From Paenibacillus harenae DSM 16969 (GTDB taxonomy: Bacteria; Bacillota; Bacilli; Paenibacillales; Paenibacillaceae): 64,000 nt of DNA. The notes beneath the pieces are model-generated. The model did no database searches, had not been told where the DNA came from, and worked only from the letters and a program-made list of their open reading frames with translations. Of this stretch, positions 42,691 to 52,367 are shown one piece after another (positions within the stretch are counted from its first letter, which is position 1; every line of letters begins with the position of its first letter). The stretch lies in NCBI RefSeq assembly GCF_000422465.1, contig NZ_KE383845.1, forward strand, positions 480,241 through 544,240, in the 5' to 3' direction. A program made the position numbers and the translations under genes.

Positions 42691-42731
42691 ACTTACAAGC
42701 TCCGTCTAAGACTGGAAAGAAGACCTGTTAG

Positions 42732-44174
42732 CTACTCTTCAAATCGTACGTTACTCACAAACTCGTTATACAGAATGTTGCCGTTTGCCGCATCCGTGAC
42801 CGGAGTCCCGTTCACTTTCACATTGACAAATGTCACGCCGTCAACCACCCGTTCCCGGTCATACCCGTAAATGCGGGACGGATTTTGATTGGCGCCGTTA
42901 TAATCGATATTGCTGAATACAATGTTCTCAATCCGCCTGCCCGGCACCGGATTATATTTCTCATTCCACACGACGCGGACATCCACGAGCTGGCCCAGCT
43001 CGAAATCCTCCACGCGGATATCGTTGAACGTGACGTTGCGGACCGTATTGTTGTCGCCGGCGCAAACCGCCATAACGCCCCAATAGTTTTCCTGCGGCTC
43101 GTGATGCTCCAGCACATCGATGTTATCGAACCGGATATTCTCGACGATATCGCCGTCTTTCTGATGGTCGCCATGAATGCCGATATGCATCGCATGGGCC
43201 ACATCCGCCCAAAAAACGGAATCCGTCACCGTAATATTGCGGGAATCGCCGTAATAATCGCCCCTGCTGCCGTATATGGCGATGCAGTCATCCGAAGTGC
43301 GCAGGAAAACGTCCTTGATCTGCACATCCGAGCTCGACATCATGTCGATCCCGTCGCACCACCCGCGAATGCTGAACGATTTGAAGTTGCGGACGCGAAT
43401 ATGCTCCGACTGTCCGAGATAAATGCTGTAATGCGGCGGGTCCAGCAAAATGAGGCCTTCGATTTCGATATTTTTGGAGAAAGTAACTTGGACGCCTCGC
43501 AAATAAGTGCTTTTTTCGAAATCGGACATGTATAGGATGCCTCTGCCGCGAATGACGATATTTTCCGCATGCTTGCAGATCAAGGAGCCGATTATCACTG
43601 CCCCGCCCGCAACGTAAACCGTCGTCCCTGACGGGATAAGCAATATGTTATCCTCCAAGCGGTGAATGCCCGGGGCAAAATACAGCGTGCTTCCTGGTCC
43701 GGTCTTCGAGTCCGCCAGTCCCTTCAATGCTGCCGCCAGCTCCTCGGAGCGATGGCTTCCTGGATTGACGAGGAATACATCCGAATCGTCCGCCCCCGGC
43801 GGATTGTCCTCAATCGGACCCGCGAACAGATGCAAATTGCTGAAGCGCTCGCCGTTCACTTCGATCGAAAGCTTACAGGGGCGATCCAGCGTAAAGCTGA
43901 TCGTATCGCCGTCTTCCGATTGAAAGGCTATTCCCGCCGATAAAGGGCGAATGACCGCCTCCCGGATCGGCTGCTTATTCGAGACGACCCGCACCTCCAC
44001 GGTACCCTCCATGTCGAAATAAGCCATCGACGCCGACCGGACATGATGCATGTCCACCTTCGCCTCAAAGACGAACAACGGCAGCCATTCGCCGCCGGGC
44101 ATGCGCACATTTACCGTAAAATCATCGTTCCCGATTGCCAAGTCGGGCTGCTCGTACACAATCAATTGATTCAT
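42732..44174 (-). CDS. GH28-like parallel beta-helix glycosidase (polygalacturonase family)
   Basis: The 480-residue protein starts at the ATG behind AGGAGG; the frame opens 15 codons earlier without a ribosome binding site. After an N-terminal beta-sandwich (about 1-135) comes a beta-helix with the GH28-type acidic motifs GWCDGIDMM and RTSDDCIAIYG and a histidine region HAMHIGIHGDH. These match the NTD, DD and GHG positions of polygalacturonases in altered form. No signal peptide, so it may act on imported oligosaccharides. It follows an orphan solute-binding-protein gene by about 110 bases, probably as one operon. Substrate is uncertain; galacturonan or rhamnogalacturonan fragments are likely. 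Confidence 0.75.
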   Translation of the reverse strand: MNQLIVYEQPDLAIGNDDFTVNVRMPGGEWLPLFVFEAKVDMHHVRSASMAYFDMEGTVEVRVVSNKQPIREAVIRPLSAGIAFQSEDGDTISFTLDRPCKLSIEVNGERFSNLHLFAGPIEDNPPGADDSDVFLVNPGSHRSEELAAALKGLADSKTGPGSTLYFAPGIHRLEDNILLIPSGTTVYVAGGAVIIGSLICKHAENIVIRGRGILYMSDFEKSTYLRGVQVTFSKNIEIEGLILLDPPHYSIYLGQSEHIRVRNFKSFSIRGWCDGIDMMSSSDVQIKDVFLRTSDDCIAIYGSRGDYYGDSRNITVTDSVFWADVAHAMHIGIHGDHQKDGDIVENIRFDNIDVLEHHEPQENYWGVMAVCAGDNNTVRNVTFNDIRVEDFELGQLVDVRVVWNEKYNPVPGRRIENIVFSNIDYNGANQNPSRIYGYDRERVVDGVTFVNVKVNGTPVTDAANGNILYNEFVSNVRFEE

Positions 44175-44285
44175 GTTTACCTCCTGAGATAGATTCAATC
44201 TATTTCCGTACGCTCTCATAATAAAGGCAGAGTCACATCATTCCTGCTCCAGCCTCAAGAGTTTGCACGGTTTTTAGTTTACGAT

Positions 44286-45866
44286 TTATTCCTTGCGCTC
44301 TGCAAATACTTTGTTAACTTCATCCGTCACTTCCCGGCCGCCGAAGCGCAGCCAGTATTCCTTGAAGCTGTCGAAATCCTTGTCCGTGTCGGCTTCGCCC
44401 GCAATCGCTTTGATCAGATAAGTATCCTGCAGCGTCTTCAGATTCCCCCAATATTTAGGCTTGCTGGTCAGCACCGCCGGTCCCAGGATATCAAACAAAG
44501 GCGTTACTAGCGGGCTCAGCTTCTCCTTCAGCTCGAGCACATCCGGCTTCGTCGTATGCTTCTGCATGGTTACGTCTATGGAGCTTAGCGGGTTGTAGAA
44601 ATGGCCTGCCCCAAATTTCCAAGCCGCGAATTCTTCTTCTGTTTTCGCAATGGCCAGATCGCCTTCCATTTCGTAGCTTACGCCAAGCTGGCCAAAGCCC
44701 GTTAACAGGTAGCCTTCCGAATCCGTGGAGACATACTCGAGAATTTCCATCATTTTATGACGCTTCTTCTCATCCTCTTCCAGCTGCTTGCCTAATAGAA
44801 CCGGAGCTTGGCGGGCGCCGTACGCGAAGCCGTACGGCTCGCCGTCCGGAGCGGGGAACGGGCTTGCCGGTTGAATCACTTCCCCTTTCTCAAGACCCGG
44901 CTTGGTTACAAAGCTGGAATCCTTATGGAAATTGACCCACTTCATATTGTCGACCATCCCGACCTTCCGGCCCGCGAATTTATTATTAATCTCATTATTG
45001 TCCGTTGTAATGAATTCCGGATCGATCAGGCCCGATTTGTACCACTTATTTAATAGTTTCAAAGCCATGCGCGTTTCTTCGGTAATGCCGCCGTATACGA
45101 TTTTGCCTTCGGCTCCCATTTTAAACTGGTATGGAGAAATGCCGTGTGCAGAGAAAATAGAAGTGAACAGCTGCTCCGTCAGCTTGCCTCTGCCGGTAAG
45201 TCCGAAGGTATCCTTCCGGCCATTCTTGTCCGGGTCGTCGTTGACGAACTTCGTCAACACATCCTCAAGCTCCTCCAGCGTCTTCGGCGGCTCGCTGTAA
45301 CCGATGTTTTTCAGCCACGCTTCGTTATAGCCAGGCATGAAGCCGTCCAGTCCGCCCGGCCAGACTTTCGGGATGCCCCAGTTTTTACCGTTATATTGAC
45401 CTACGCTCCATGCGCCGGAATCGACCGAATTTAAGGCCGCAGTAAATTTAGGCATATGGGCTTTAATTTCCGCCGGATCGATGCTAGCGATGATCCCTTG
45501 ATCCGCCCATAGCACCATATCCGTTTCCGTCGCGTCAATCGGGAAAATATCCGGAATGTCCCCGGAAGCCAGGAGCACCGTAATTTGCTCTTTCCAGGTG
45601 ACGCGCTCCAGATGCACGTTATTGATTTTGACATTAAATTTTTTCTCCAACTCTGTCTGCACGTAATTGCCGTCCTTTTCAGGCGTATTAAAGTTGTTGG
45701 CCCACGTAATTTCGATCGGGGCATCTTGAGACGACGATTCCGCTCCATTAGACAGGTTCGAATCATAGGCCCGTGTATTGCCCGCGCCGCTGCAGCCGGC
45801 CGTAACAAGCGACACCGATAATGCTAGCGCCATTAAGCCTGTCCAACTCTTTTTGCTGTTCGTCAT
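44286..45866 (-). CDS. Oligosaccharide ABC transporter solute-binding lipoprotein (LplA/YtcQ type), no adjacent permeases
   Basis: The protein of 526 residues has a lipoprotein signal (MALALSVSLVTAGC). The body reads ITWANNFNTPEKDGNYVQTE and has a calcium-loop-like DDPDKNGRKDTFGLTG, typical of the large LplA/YtcQ family that binds oligosaccharides. GGGAGG and GGAAGGA lie before the ATG. It is transcribed together with the GH28-like gene and has no permease or ATPase genes beside it. It may use one of the LplBC-type permease pairs encoded at 51.3-53.3 or 56.3-58.2 kb. Confidence 0.87.
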   Translation of the reverse strand: MTNSKKSWTGLMALALSVSLVTAGCSGAGNTRAYDSNLSNGAESSSQDAPIEITWANNFNTPEKDGNYVQTELEKKFNVKINNVHLERVTWKEQITVLLASGDIPDIFPIDATETDMVLWADQGIIASIDPAEIKAHMPKFTAALNSVDSGAWSVGQYNGKNWGIPKVWPGGLDGFMPGYNEAWLKNIGYSEPPKTLEELEDVLTKFVNDDPDKNGRKDTFGLTGRGKLTEQLFTSIFSAHGISPYQFKMGAEGKIVYGGITEETRMALKLLNKWYKSGLIDPEFITTDNNEINNKFAGRKVGMVDNMKWVNFHKDSSFVTKPGLEKGEVIQPASPFPAPDGEPYGFAYGARQAPVLLGKQLEEDEKKRHKMMEILEYVSTDSEGYLLTGFGQLGVSYEMEGDLAIAKTEEEFAAWKFGAGHFYNPLSSIDVTMQKHTTKPDVLELKEKLSPLVTPLFDILGPAVLTSKPKYWGNLKTLQDTYLIKAIAGEADTDKDFDSFKEYWLRFGGREVTDEVNKVFAERKE

Positions 45867-46205
45867 TCCTTCCGTTTCCTCCCTTTGTTTGACCATTCTA
45901 CATCATTTATTTACTTGACAGTTGCAAAATCCATCCATTCGCAAGAAATTAGCAGACGTATAGCAGGATTGGTGAAATAGCAATTAGACAAGGTGCTTGA
46001 AACGTTGAAAAATGTCGAATAAAGGATTTTGTGCCAGAAATTGCGGGTAAACATCATAAATGAAACCGCTTCGATCAGCGCTGCGATTGCTGTTATAATA
46101 ACATGAGCGGGTGTATGATTAGAATCGCTCATAACCTGAAATTCGCGATATCTGAAAAAAATGTCGATTTGCTAATGTGAAAAATGAGAAAAGGATTTGA
46201 TAATC
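45867..46205. promoter_or_regulatory. Divergent promoter region between orphan binding protein and first YesM-type kinase
   Basis: This AT-rich stretch holds the two divergent promoters. A minus-strand open frame (45911-46132) has a hydrophobic N-terminal part but no convincing ribosome binding site, so it is not called. No clear operator repeat was found. Confidence 0.4.
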
Positions 46206-47939
46206 ATGCTACGATTCAACCAGCTTGGCCTTACCAGGCAAATCCTATATTTAATCTTGATGATGCTGGTTATTCTTCTGATCTCATTTATCATCTCGAA
46301 CACGATTGCCAAACGTATAGTGGAGAGCAAGGTAACGGATTCCGCCGGCAAAATTTTGCTTCAGGTCGAAGATAAGATGAAAAGCTTTTATGCGGACATG
46401 GAGAGAATCTCGGTTTCGATGCTGTATAGTCCGACGGTGCAATCTTACCTGGACTCGGATGATTCTTTGTCCAGGATTCTCAAGCACAATGAGGTTATAT
46501 CGGTGTTCTCCAATACGACCACGTTGAAAGAGAATATTCGGGGCATCCAGCTTTACGACCGGGACGGGACGATGGTAGCCAATATAGGTGTGGGGACCGG
46601 CGAAACCGCCAAACTGCCAAATCCCAAGATCGAATATTCCGGTTTATTGCAGGATCCGGATACAAGCGAAGCGATCCCGTACTATTCCTTTTCCGTTCCG
46701 GTCTACATTTTGGAAAACACGCCCGCCAAGGAATATAAGGGAACAAGCGTATTTGTCATGGATATCGGCAACTTCGGCAATATATTGCAGAGCGCCAAAA
46801 TAACAGACAATTCATGGCTCCTGCTCCTTGATCAAAACCATAAAATGATGGCCGGCGAAGGACATACGCCCGATATGGATACGTTCCGGTTAGAGGATTG
46901 GAAAAACGACGACCGGTATATCGTGCAGACGAGCACGCTTTCCGAGACCGGGTGGGAGCTGATCAGCGTCATTCCGAAGGACGAGCTGCTGGAGGAATTG
47001 AATACCGTTCAAAGGCTGAACATTGTGACGTATGCGGTCATGTTTGGCATCCTCTCTTTCTTTCTGATCATTTTTTTCACCCGTATCTTAAAGCCGGTAA
47101 AGGAACTGATGGATTTTATGAAATCTTATCCAAAAATTGGCCGGGAAAGCCGCATCCATGTGGCATACCAGAATGAAATCGGCGTTCTCGCCGTCAGTTT
47201 GAATAGAATGCTGGACGAAATCGACTCCCTGAGCGGAGAGATTCAGCATACGCAAAAGCGAATGTACGAAATGGAAATCGCGAAAAAACAGATGGAAATA
47301 TCGGCTTACCGCAATCAGATCAACCCTCATTTTTTGTACAATACACTGGAATGTATACGTGCCATGGCTTTTTATTACAAAGTTCAGGATATTGCCGATA
47401 TTTCGGCCTCCTTGTCCAATATGTTCAGATACTCGGTCAAAGGGAGCGATTTTGTTACGGTACAGGACGAAATATCCCATGTCAAGGAATACGCCAAAAT
47501 TGTAGGATTCCGGTTCATGGGAAAGATACGGGTAATAATCGACGCTGTGGATGAAAATTTGCTGAAGCTGAAAACGATTAAAATGCTTCTTCAGCCGATT
47601 GTGGAAAATGCCGTTTTCCACGGATTGGAGAGAAAGATCGACAACGGCATCGTCCGGATTGGGGTGCACAAGATCTCGCGGAGCCAGGTTCAATACGTCA
47701 TACAGGATAACGGAAACGGGATGGAAGAACAACAGCTCCGGAAGTTGACCGAACGGCTGAGGTTATTCGAGAATAAAGGTCAGGAAGCGAAAGATGCGAT
47801 GCAGGGCATCGGTTTATCCAACATTTACTGGAGAATCAAGCTTTTATACGGCGACGAGGCGGGTATGCACATCGAGAGCAAAAGCGGCGTGGGTACAACC
47901 GTCAAAATTACCTTCCCCTTAGAAGACTATGCAGAATAA
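46206..47939 (+). CDS. YesM-type sensor histidine kinase (cassette 1)
   Basis: The protein of 577 residues has a membrane helix near residues 10-32, an extracytoplasmic dCACHE-like sensor, a second helix near 275-297, a HAMP linker, the His_kinase core YRNQINPHFLYNTLE (His near 375) and an HATPase domain with PIVENAVFHGLE and DNGNGM. The ATG at 46206 is chosen because its paralogue at 61.6-63.4 kb starts in the same way (MIRF against MLRF); a TTG lies nine bases earlier. It pairs with the regulator 17 bases downstream, and together they should sense an extracellular oligosaccharide and control the ABC importer that follows. Confidence 0.92.
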   Translation: MLRFNQLGLTRQILYLILMMLVILLISFIISNTIAKRIVESKVTDSAGKILLQVEDKMKSFYADMERISVSMLYSPTVQSYLDSDDSLSRILKHNEVISVFSNTTTLKENIRGIQLYDRDGTMVANIGVGTGETAKLPNPKIEYSGLLQDPDTSEAIPYYSFSVPVYILENTPAKEYKGTSVFVMDIGNFGNILQSAKITDNSWLLLLDQNHKMMAGEGHTPDMDTFRLEDWKNDDRYIVQTSTLSETGWELISVIPKDELLEELNTVQRLNIVTYAVMFGILSFFLIIFFTRILKPVKELMDFMKSYPKIGRESRIHVAYQNEIGVLAVSLNRMLDEIDSLSGEIQHTQKRMYEMEIAKKQMEISAYRNQINPHFLYNTLECIRAMAFYYKVQDIADISASLSNMFRYSVKGSDFVTVQDEISHVKEYAKIVGFRFMGKIRVIIDAVDENLLKLKTIKMLLQPIVENAVFHGLERKIDNGIVRIGVHKISRSQVQYVIQDNGNGMEEQQLRKLTERLRLFENKGQEAKDAMQGIGLSNIYWRIKLLYGDEAGMHIESKSGVGTTVKITFPLEDYAE

Positions 47940-47956
47940 TTGGAGGTTGTATAGAG

Positions 47957-49411
47957 ATGCACACCGTATTCATTGTAGATGACGAGCCTTGGGTTGCGTA
48001 CGGGATTAAACAATTGGTGGAATGGGAAAGTCTTGGCTATACCGTAATCGGAGAAGCGCATAACGGACTATCAGCGCTGGAGACGATTATGGAGAAGAAG
48101 CCGGACCTCGTCCTTTCGGATATCCGCATGCCGGGATTGGACGGGATCGAGCTTCTGGAACAAATCCGGCTGCATGATTTGCCTAGCAAGGTGATCCTGA
48201 TCAGCGGATATTCGGAATTCGAATATGCGCAGCAGGCGCTCCGGCTCGGCGCGTTTGATTATTTGCTCAAGCAAGTCGACAAAAACAAGCTGACGGATAC
48301 GTTAACGCGTTTAAAAAAGGATCTGGAGAAGGAGCAAAAAGCTCAAAAAAGCCTGGATTTGTTTCTCGACGATCTGTTCGATATATTCGAACCCGACCAT
48401 AAAATGAAAATTCATAACTTTCTGGCCAGCAGGGGAATCACATTTGAATATCCGCACTATCGGTTTGTCAGTTGCCTCTACGAGGGAGCGGCGGTTTCGG
48501 ATGCCGATGAAGGATCGGCGGCGGTTGCCGATATCCGCTATTTGCGGTTTCGAACGGGGCAAAATAAAATTTCCTGCCTGATCAATTACGACGAATCGAA
48601 AAATCCGGTCGGGTTATTGGATTTCATCTCCGATCATCTGTCTGACGCCCGGTTTATCGGGATTAGCGGCATCGGCGTTTACTCGGCATCCGTAGCCAAG
48701 CTCTACCAGGAATCGGATGTCGCTCTTTTCAGTTCTTTCACCCGGCCGGAGGACCGGATAATCGAATATAAAGCGGCCGATCATGCAGCGGAGCTGACGA
48801 GAAGGGTTCTGCAAATCGAACTGGCCATCAAGGAACAAAAACCGGAGTTGTTAAACAGATGGCTGGATGAGTTATGCGGGGAATGCAAGGAGCGGCAAAT
48901 GCAGATCGACCAAATCTCTTCCCTTTACAATCAAATCGTCTCGCTCTTTTATAAATATTACGGCAACAGCGATGTCATATACGAAATCGAATACTTGAAC
49001 TATTATCAAATCTTTCGTCATTACAGTTCGATTGAGCAGCTGTTCGACAGGCTCAAGGAAATGTTCGGGCAGCAAGCCGGCGAAGAGCTGCATATTTCGA
49101 ACGAGACGGTCAAGAAGATCATCGGATATATCGACTCCAGCTTTGCGGAAGATATTATGCTGGGGACTTTGTCCCGGAAGTTCAATATCAGTCTCGGATA
49201 TTTAAGCTCGCTTATCAAGAAGGAAACGGGAAAAACGTATTCGGAGTATGTGATAAACAAAAGATTGAGTTTGGCCAAAGAATTGCTGCATGATTCCTCG
49301 CTGTCTATTCATGAGATCGTAGAGCGTGTAGGTTACAAGGATTACTTTCATTTCAACAAGCTGTTCAAAAAGCATTACGGTATTACGCCCAGCAAGTATC
49401 GCAAAATGTAA
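47957..49411 (+). CDS. YesN-type response regulator with AraC DNA-binding domain (cassette 1)
   Basis: The 484-residue protein has an N-terminal receiver (VFIVDDEPWVAYGIKQLV; phospho-Asp in LVLSDIRMPGLDG; Lys in FDYLLKQVDK), a middle region, and a C-terminal AraC domain (LGTLSRKFNISLGYLSSLI; IHEIVERVGYKDYFHFNKLF). Partner of the kinase immediately upstream. The next gene is the solute-binding protein after a 109-base gap that probably carries its binding site. Confidence 0.93.
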   Translation: MHTVFIVDDEPWVAYGIKQLVEWESLGYTVIGEAHNGLSALETIMEKKPDLVLSDIRMPGLDGIELLEQIRLHDLPSKVILISGYSEFEYAQQALRLGAFDYLLKQVDKNKLTDTLTRLKKDLEKEQKAQKSLDLFLDDLFDIFEPDHKMKIHNFLASRGITFEYPHYRFVSCLYEGAAVSDADEGSAAVADIRYLRFRTGQNKISCLINYDESKNPVGLLDFISDHLSDARFIGISGIGVYSASVAKLYQESDVALFSSFTRPEDRIIEYKAADHAAELTRRVLQIELAIKEQKPELLNRWLDELCGECKERQMQIDQISSLYNQIVSLFYKYYGNSDVIYEIEYLNYYQIFRHYSSIEQLFDRLKEMFGQQAGEELHISNETVKKIIGYIDSSFAEDIMLGTLSRKFNISLGYLSSLIKKETGKTYSEYVINKRLSLAKELLHDSSLSIHEIVERVGYKDYFHFNKLFKKHYGITPSKYRKM

Positions 49412-49520
49412 ACGCTATCTGAAATGTACACCAAAATATAAAAATCGGAACATATGATACATCGGGATAGCAGGCTATGATGTAAAAGCAGTAACCACTA
49501 CACAGGGGGGAACGAAAAGT

Positions 49521-51218
49521 ATGAAGTTGAAAGTGTTTTCAATTCTGGCGTTGGCCGCAACGATTGCGTTGTCAGGCTGCAGCGCCAACAATACGGGAAG
49601 CGGCACCGAGCCGACGAATTCGGCGAATACCGGGTCGTCTGCTACGCCGGATGCATCTGCGGAGCCGGTTAATGTGAACTGGTTCGCTACCGCAGGATTC
49701 TGGAACCCGCCTCAATGGAACGCTGAGTCTGGGACGGTCATGGGCGGAATTACGGAAAAGACAGGGCTTACCTTCAGCTACAACATTCCGGCTCAGGACG
49801 GCGACACGAAATTGAATCTGATGATGGTTTCAACGACGGACTCTTTCCCGGATATCATTACGACTGTAGGCCCGGATATGGGGAAAAAGCTGGTTGAAGC
49901 CGGCAAGGTTTGGCAATTGGAAGAATTTCTTAAGCAATACGATCCGGAATCTCATTTGCTCAAGGATTTTCCTGAAGATGTAAAGGAGCAGCTTGTCAAA
50001 CGCGATGGCGACTGGTATGCCATTCCGAGTCATATGGGCGGCGATGACGCAAGAAAGGTATATCCGTATGCAGACACTTATTTTGAAGATGTGGCAAAAT
50101 ATAGTGAAAACAAAGGCGTTTTAGTCAACTCGAATATTTTGAAGGAAGCAGGCATTGCCCTTACCGATCTGAAAACCGAGGATGACGTGCTCGCGGCTCT
50201 CAAAAAGGTACAGGACATGAAGCTGGTAGTTGACGGCCAGCCTGTTATCCCGCTTCAGATACACGGCAAAAACTATCATGGCGAGACGCTCCAGTTTCTT
50301 CAAAGATCTTTTGGCGCTATGCCTATTGATAAAGACGGGAAATTTAGAAATATTCTCTTGGCTCCGGAACACAAGCATGCTATTCAATTTCTGTTTAAAG
50401 CGGCACAAGGCGGATACTTCGATGCCGGACAGATGACGACGGATAATGCTGCGATCGAAGCCAACCTCTTGTCCAAACGTGTGTTTATGTTCATCGGGAA
50501 TACAGCTCAGGGCAAATTCGATCAGCTTGATTTCTGGGTTTCTCCCGGTCCGATCTTGTCGAACGAAGGCACAAAACCTGTTTTCCCTAAAGGGTCTGAA
50601 CCTGGGGCAGGCTGGATGCAAACATATATTTCGAAATCGACCAAGCAACCGGAAAAGTTGGCGAAATGGCTCAGCTTTATGACCAGCACCGAAGGGATGA
50701 CTCTCAATAACTTCGGTATCGAAGGCGTTCATTTCACGAAAGATGACAAAGGCCTCTTTATAAGAACGGAGAAAGGTATACAAGATCAGAAGGACAGCGC
50801 CAAAACGGGATTGGATATCTTCTGGCAATTCGCCAATATGGCATTCGTTGAAAACGTGCAGCCGGCTCCGACGAAAAGAGAAGGCGCCGGCGGATTGATT
50901 CAAATGGAAGCGCAGACGGCTTATGGAAGATCGCCGGAAGTGGTAAGATACGATCAGTCTGTACTGGCATTGCCTGGCGATTTCTTTGCGGCCGGAAGCA
51001 AAAATGCACAAATAAGAGATCAAATCCAGCAATACATGGAAGCTCAGGTTGCCAAGATGGTACTCGCGAAGGATGAGGCAGCGTTCAACAAGCTTTATGA
51101 CGAGTTTGTCGCCATGTTGAAGCAATTGAAGGTCGACGAGCTTGATGCGGCGCTGGACGTGGAGCTTCAGAAGAAGTCGCAGGAAATGGGTGTTACGGTT
51201 AAAGGCATTAATTCTTAA
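49521..51218 (+). CDS. Oligosaccharide ABC transporter solute-binding lipoprotein (cassette 1)
   Basis: The 565-residue lipoprotein has a signal ending in LSGCSANN, then NVNWFATAGFWNPPQWN and QDGDTKLNLMMVS, matching its paralogue at 58.3-60.0 kb (SIDFWNPPTTW, QDGDTKLNLMLVS). It belongs to the large LplA/YtcQ family that binds pectin-type oligosaccharides. GGGGGG lies before the ATG. It is followed by a hairpin with a T run and then the two permease genes, a layout that favours excess binding protein. Confidence 0.9.
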   Translation: MKLKVFSILALAATIALSGCSANNTGSGTEPTNSANTGSSATPDASAEPVNVNWFATAGFWNPPQWNAESGTVMGGITEKTGLTFSYNIPAQDGDTKLNLMMVSTTDSFPDIITTVGPDMGKKLVEAGKVWQLEEFLKQYDPESHLLKDFPEDVKEQLVKRDGDWYAIPSHMGGDDARKVYPYADTYFEDVAKYSENKGVLVNSNILKEAGIALTDLKTEDDVLAALKKVQDMKLVVDGQPVIPLQIHGKNYHGETLQFLQRSFGAMPIDKDGKFRNILLAPEHKHAIQFLFKAAQGGYFDAGQMTTDNAAIEANLLSKRVFMFIGNTAQGKFDQLDFWVSPGPILSNEGTKPVFPKGSEPGAGWMQTYISKSTKQPEKLAKWLSFMTSTEGMTLNNFGIEGVHFTKDDKGLFIRTEKGIQDQKDSAKTGLDIFWQFANMAFVENVQPAPTKREGAGGLIQMEAQTAYGRSPEVVRYDQSVLALPGDFFAAGSKNAQIRDQIQQYMEAQVAKMVLAKDEAAFNKLYDEFVAMLKQLKVDELDAALDVELQKKSQEMGVTVKGINS

Positions 51219-51242
51219 TCGTATGATTTGAGTGATGAATAG

Positions 51243-51293
51243 TGCCAAAGTGCATGTACATTCCATGCTGCACTTTGGCATTATCATTTTTTT
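51243..51293 (+). terminator. Intercistronic terminator-like hairpin after the cassette 1 binding protein
   Basis: TGCCAAAGTGCA (51243-51254) pairs perfectly with TGCACTTTGGCA (51269-51280), with extra ATG/CAT pairing, and a seven-T run follows (51287-51293). The LplB-type permease begins 14 bases later, so this is probably a partial terminator or attenuator. Confidence 0.75.
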
Positions 51294-51306
51294 AAGGGAG
51301 GGACGA

Positions 51307-52287
51307 ATGATGGCAAAAGGCGCCACCCAGGGAGGCATCCCGACAGCAAATATCAAAAGAAAAAAATCGTTCAGGCTCGGGCACGATTTTCGAACCCAGC
51401 TGGAGCTCAAGACGATGCTTTGGCCAGCAATTATTATGATTGTCATATTCGACTTTATCCCGATGTACGGGCTGTTGATGGCATTCAAGGCCTACGATCC
51501 CATCTCGGGTTTTAAAGGGATTTTCACGAGTCAATGGAACAATTTCGAGAACTTTATGACGATTTTCCGGCACTTTGAGTTTTGGCCTATGGTGAGAAAT
51601 ACGCTGGGCATCAATCTCTTGGGCTCGCTGGTCGGGATTCCTGTAACCCTGATCTTCGCGCTGCTCTTAAACGAGATCCAGAATGCCAAGTTTAAATCGT
51701 TTGTACAAACCGTCACGTACCTGCCGCATTTTCTTTCCTGGGTTATCTTTGGCGGGTTGTTCATCACGCTGCTCAATCCGGATGGCGGCATCGTAAATTT
51801 TTTGCTCCTGAAGCTGGGCCTGATCGATGAGGCCATTCTGTTTCTGGGCGAGCCGAAATATTTCTGGGGCATCGCCATCGGAACCAATTTGTTGAAAGAA
51901 ATAGGCTGGGGCGCCATCTTGTATTTGGCTGCCATGGCTGGCATCGACCAGTCTTTATATGAGGCTGCCGCTATCGACGGGGCGAGCCGTTTGAAACGGA
52001 TGCTGCACATCACGCTGCCCGGCATTTTGCCTACGTTTATGATTCTGGTCATATTCGCAATAAGTGGCATGCTGAACAATAACTTTACGCAGATTTACGT
52101 CCTGCAAAACTCTTTGAACTTGCCGGCCAGTCAGGTTATTGATACTTACGTGTATCGAACGGGGCTTGGGCAGTTCCAGTTTGCTTCGGCTACGGCGATC
52201 GGGTTAATGAAATCGGTGTTTGCGCTTGCGCTGCTGCTTGGAGCCAACCATCTATCCAAGAAGCTGACAAAATCAGGTTTGTTTTAA
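51307..52287 (+). CDS. LplB-type ABC permease (cassette 1)
   Basis: The protein of 326 residues starts at ATGATG behind GGGAGGGACGA. It has six membrane helices and the coupling motif EAAAIDGASRLKRMLHITLP. It begins RLGHDFRTQLELKTMLWPA and ends LLGANHLSKKLTKSGLF, as does its paralogue at 57.2-58.2 kb. It forms a heterodimer with the LplC-type permease that follows. No ATPase gene is present; such importers commonly share MsmX-type ATPases encoded elsewhere. Confidence 0.92.
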   Translation: MMAKGATQGGIPTANIKRKKSFRLGHDFRTQLELKTMLWPAIIMIVIFDFIPMYGLLMAFKAYDPISGFKGIFTSQWNNFENFMTIFRHFEFWPMVRNTLGINLLGSLVGIPVTLIFALLLNEIQNAKFKSFVQTVTYLPHFLSWVIFGGLFITLLNPDGGIVNFLLLKLGLIDEAILFLGEPKYFWGIAIGTNLLKEIGWGAILYLAAMAGIDQSLYEAAAIDGASRLKRMLHITLPGILPTFMILVIFAISGMLNNNFTQIYVLQNSLNLPASQVIDTYVYRTGLGQFQFASATAIGLMKSVFALALLLGANHLSKKLTKSGLF

Positions 52288-52367
52288 ATGCTTCCTAAGC
52301 GAGTTTTTCGCTTGCAGAGAAGATGATTCATGGAAGCAGCGAGAATAACTTTTAGGAGGCGTCCGGT

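Noticed and set aside
45911..46132. 73-codon minus-strand frame with a hydrophobic segment before the orphan binding-protein gene
   Set aside because: No convincing ribosome binding site, no recognised family, and it lies in an AT-rich divergent promoter region where chance hydrophobic frames are common.
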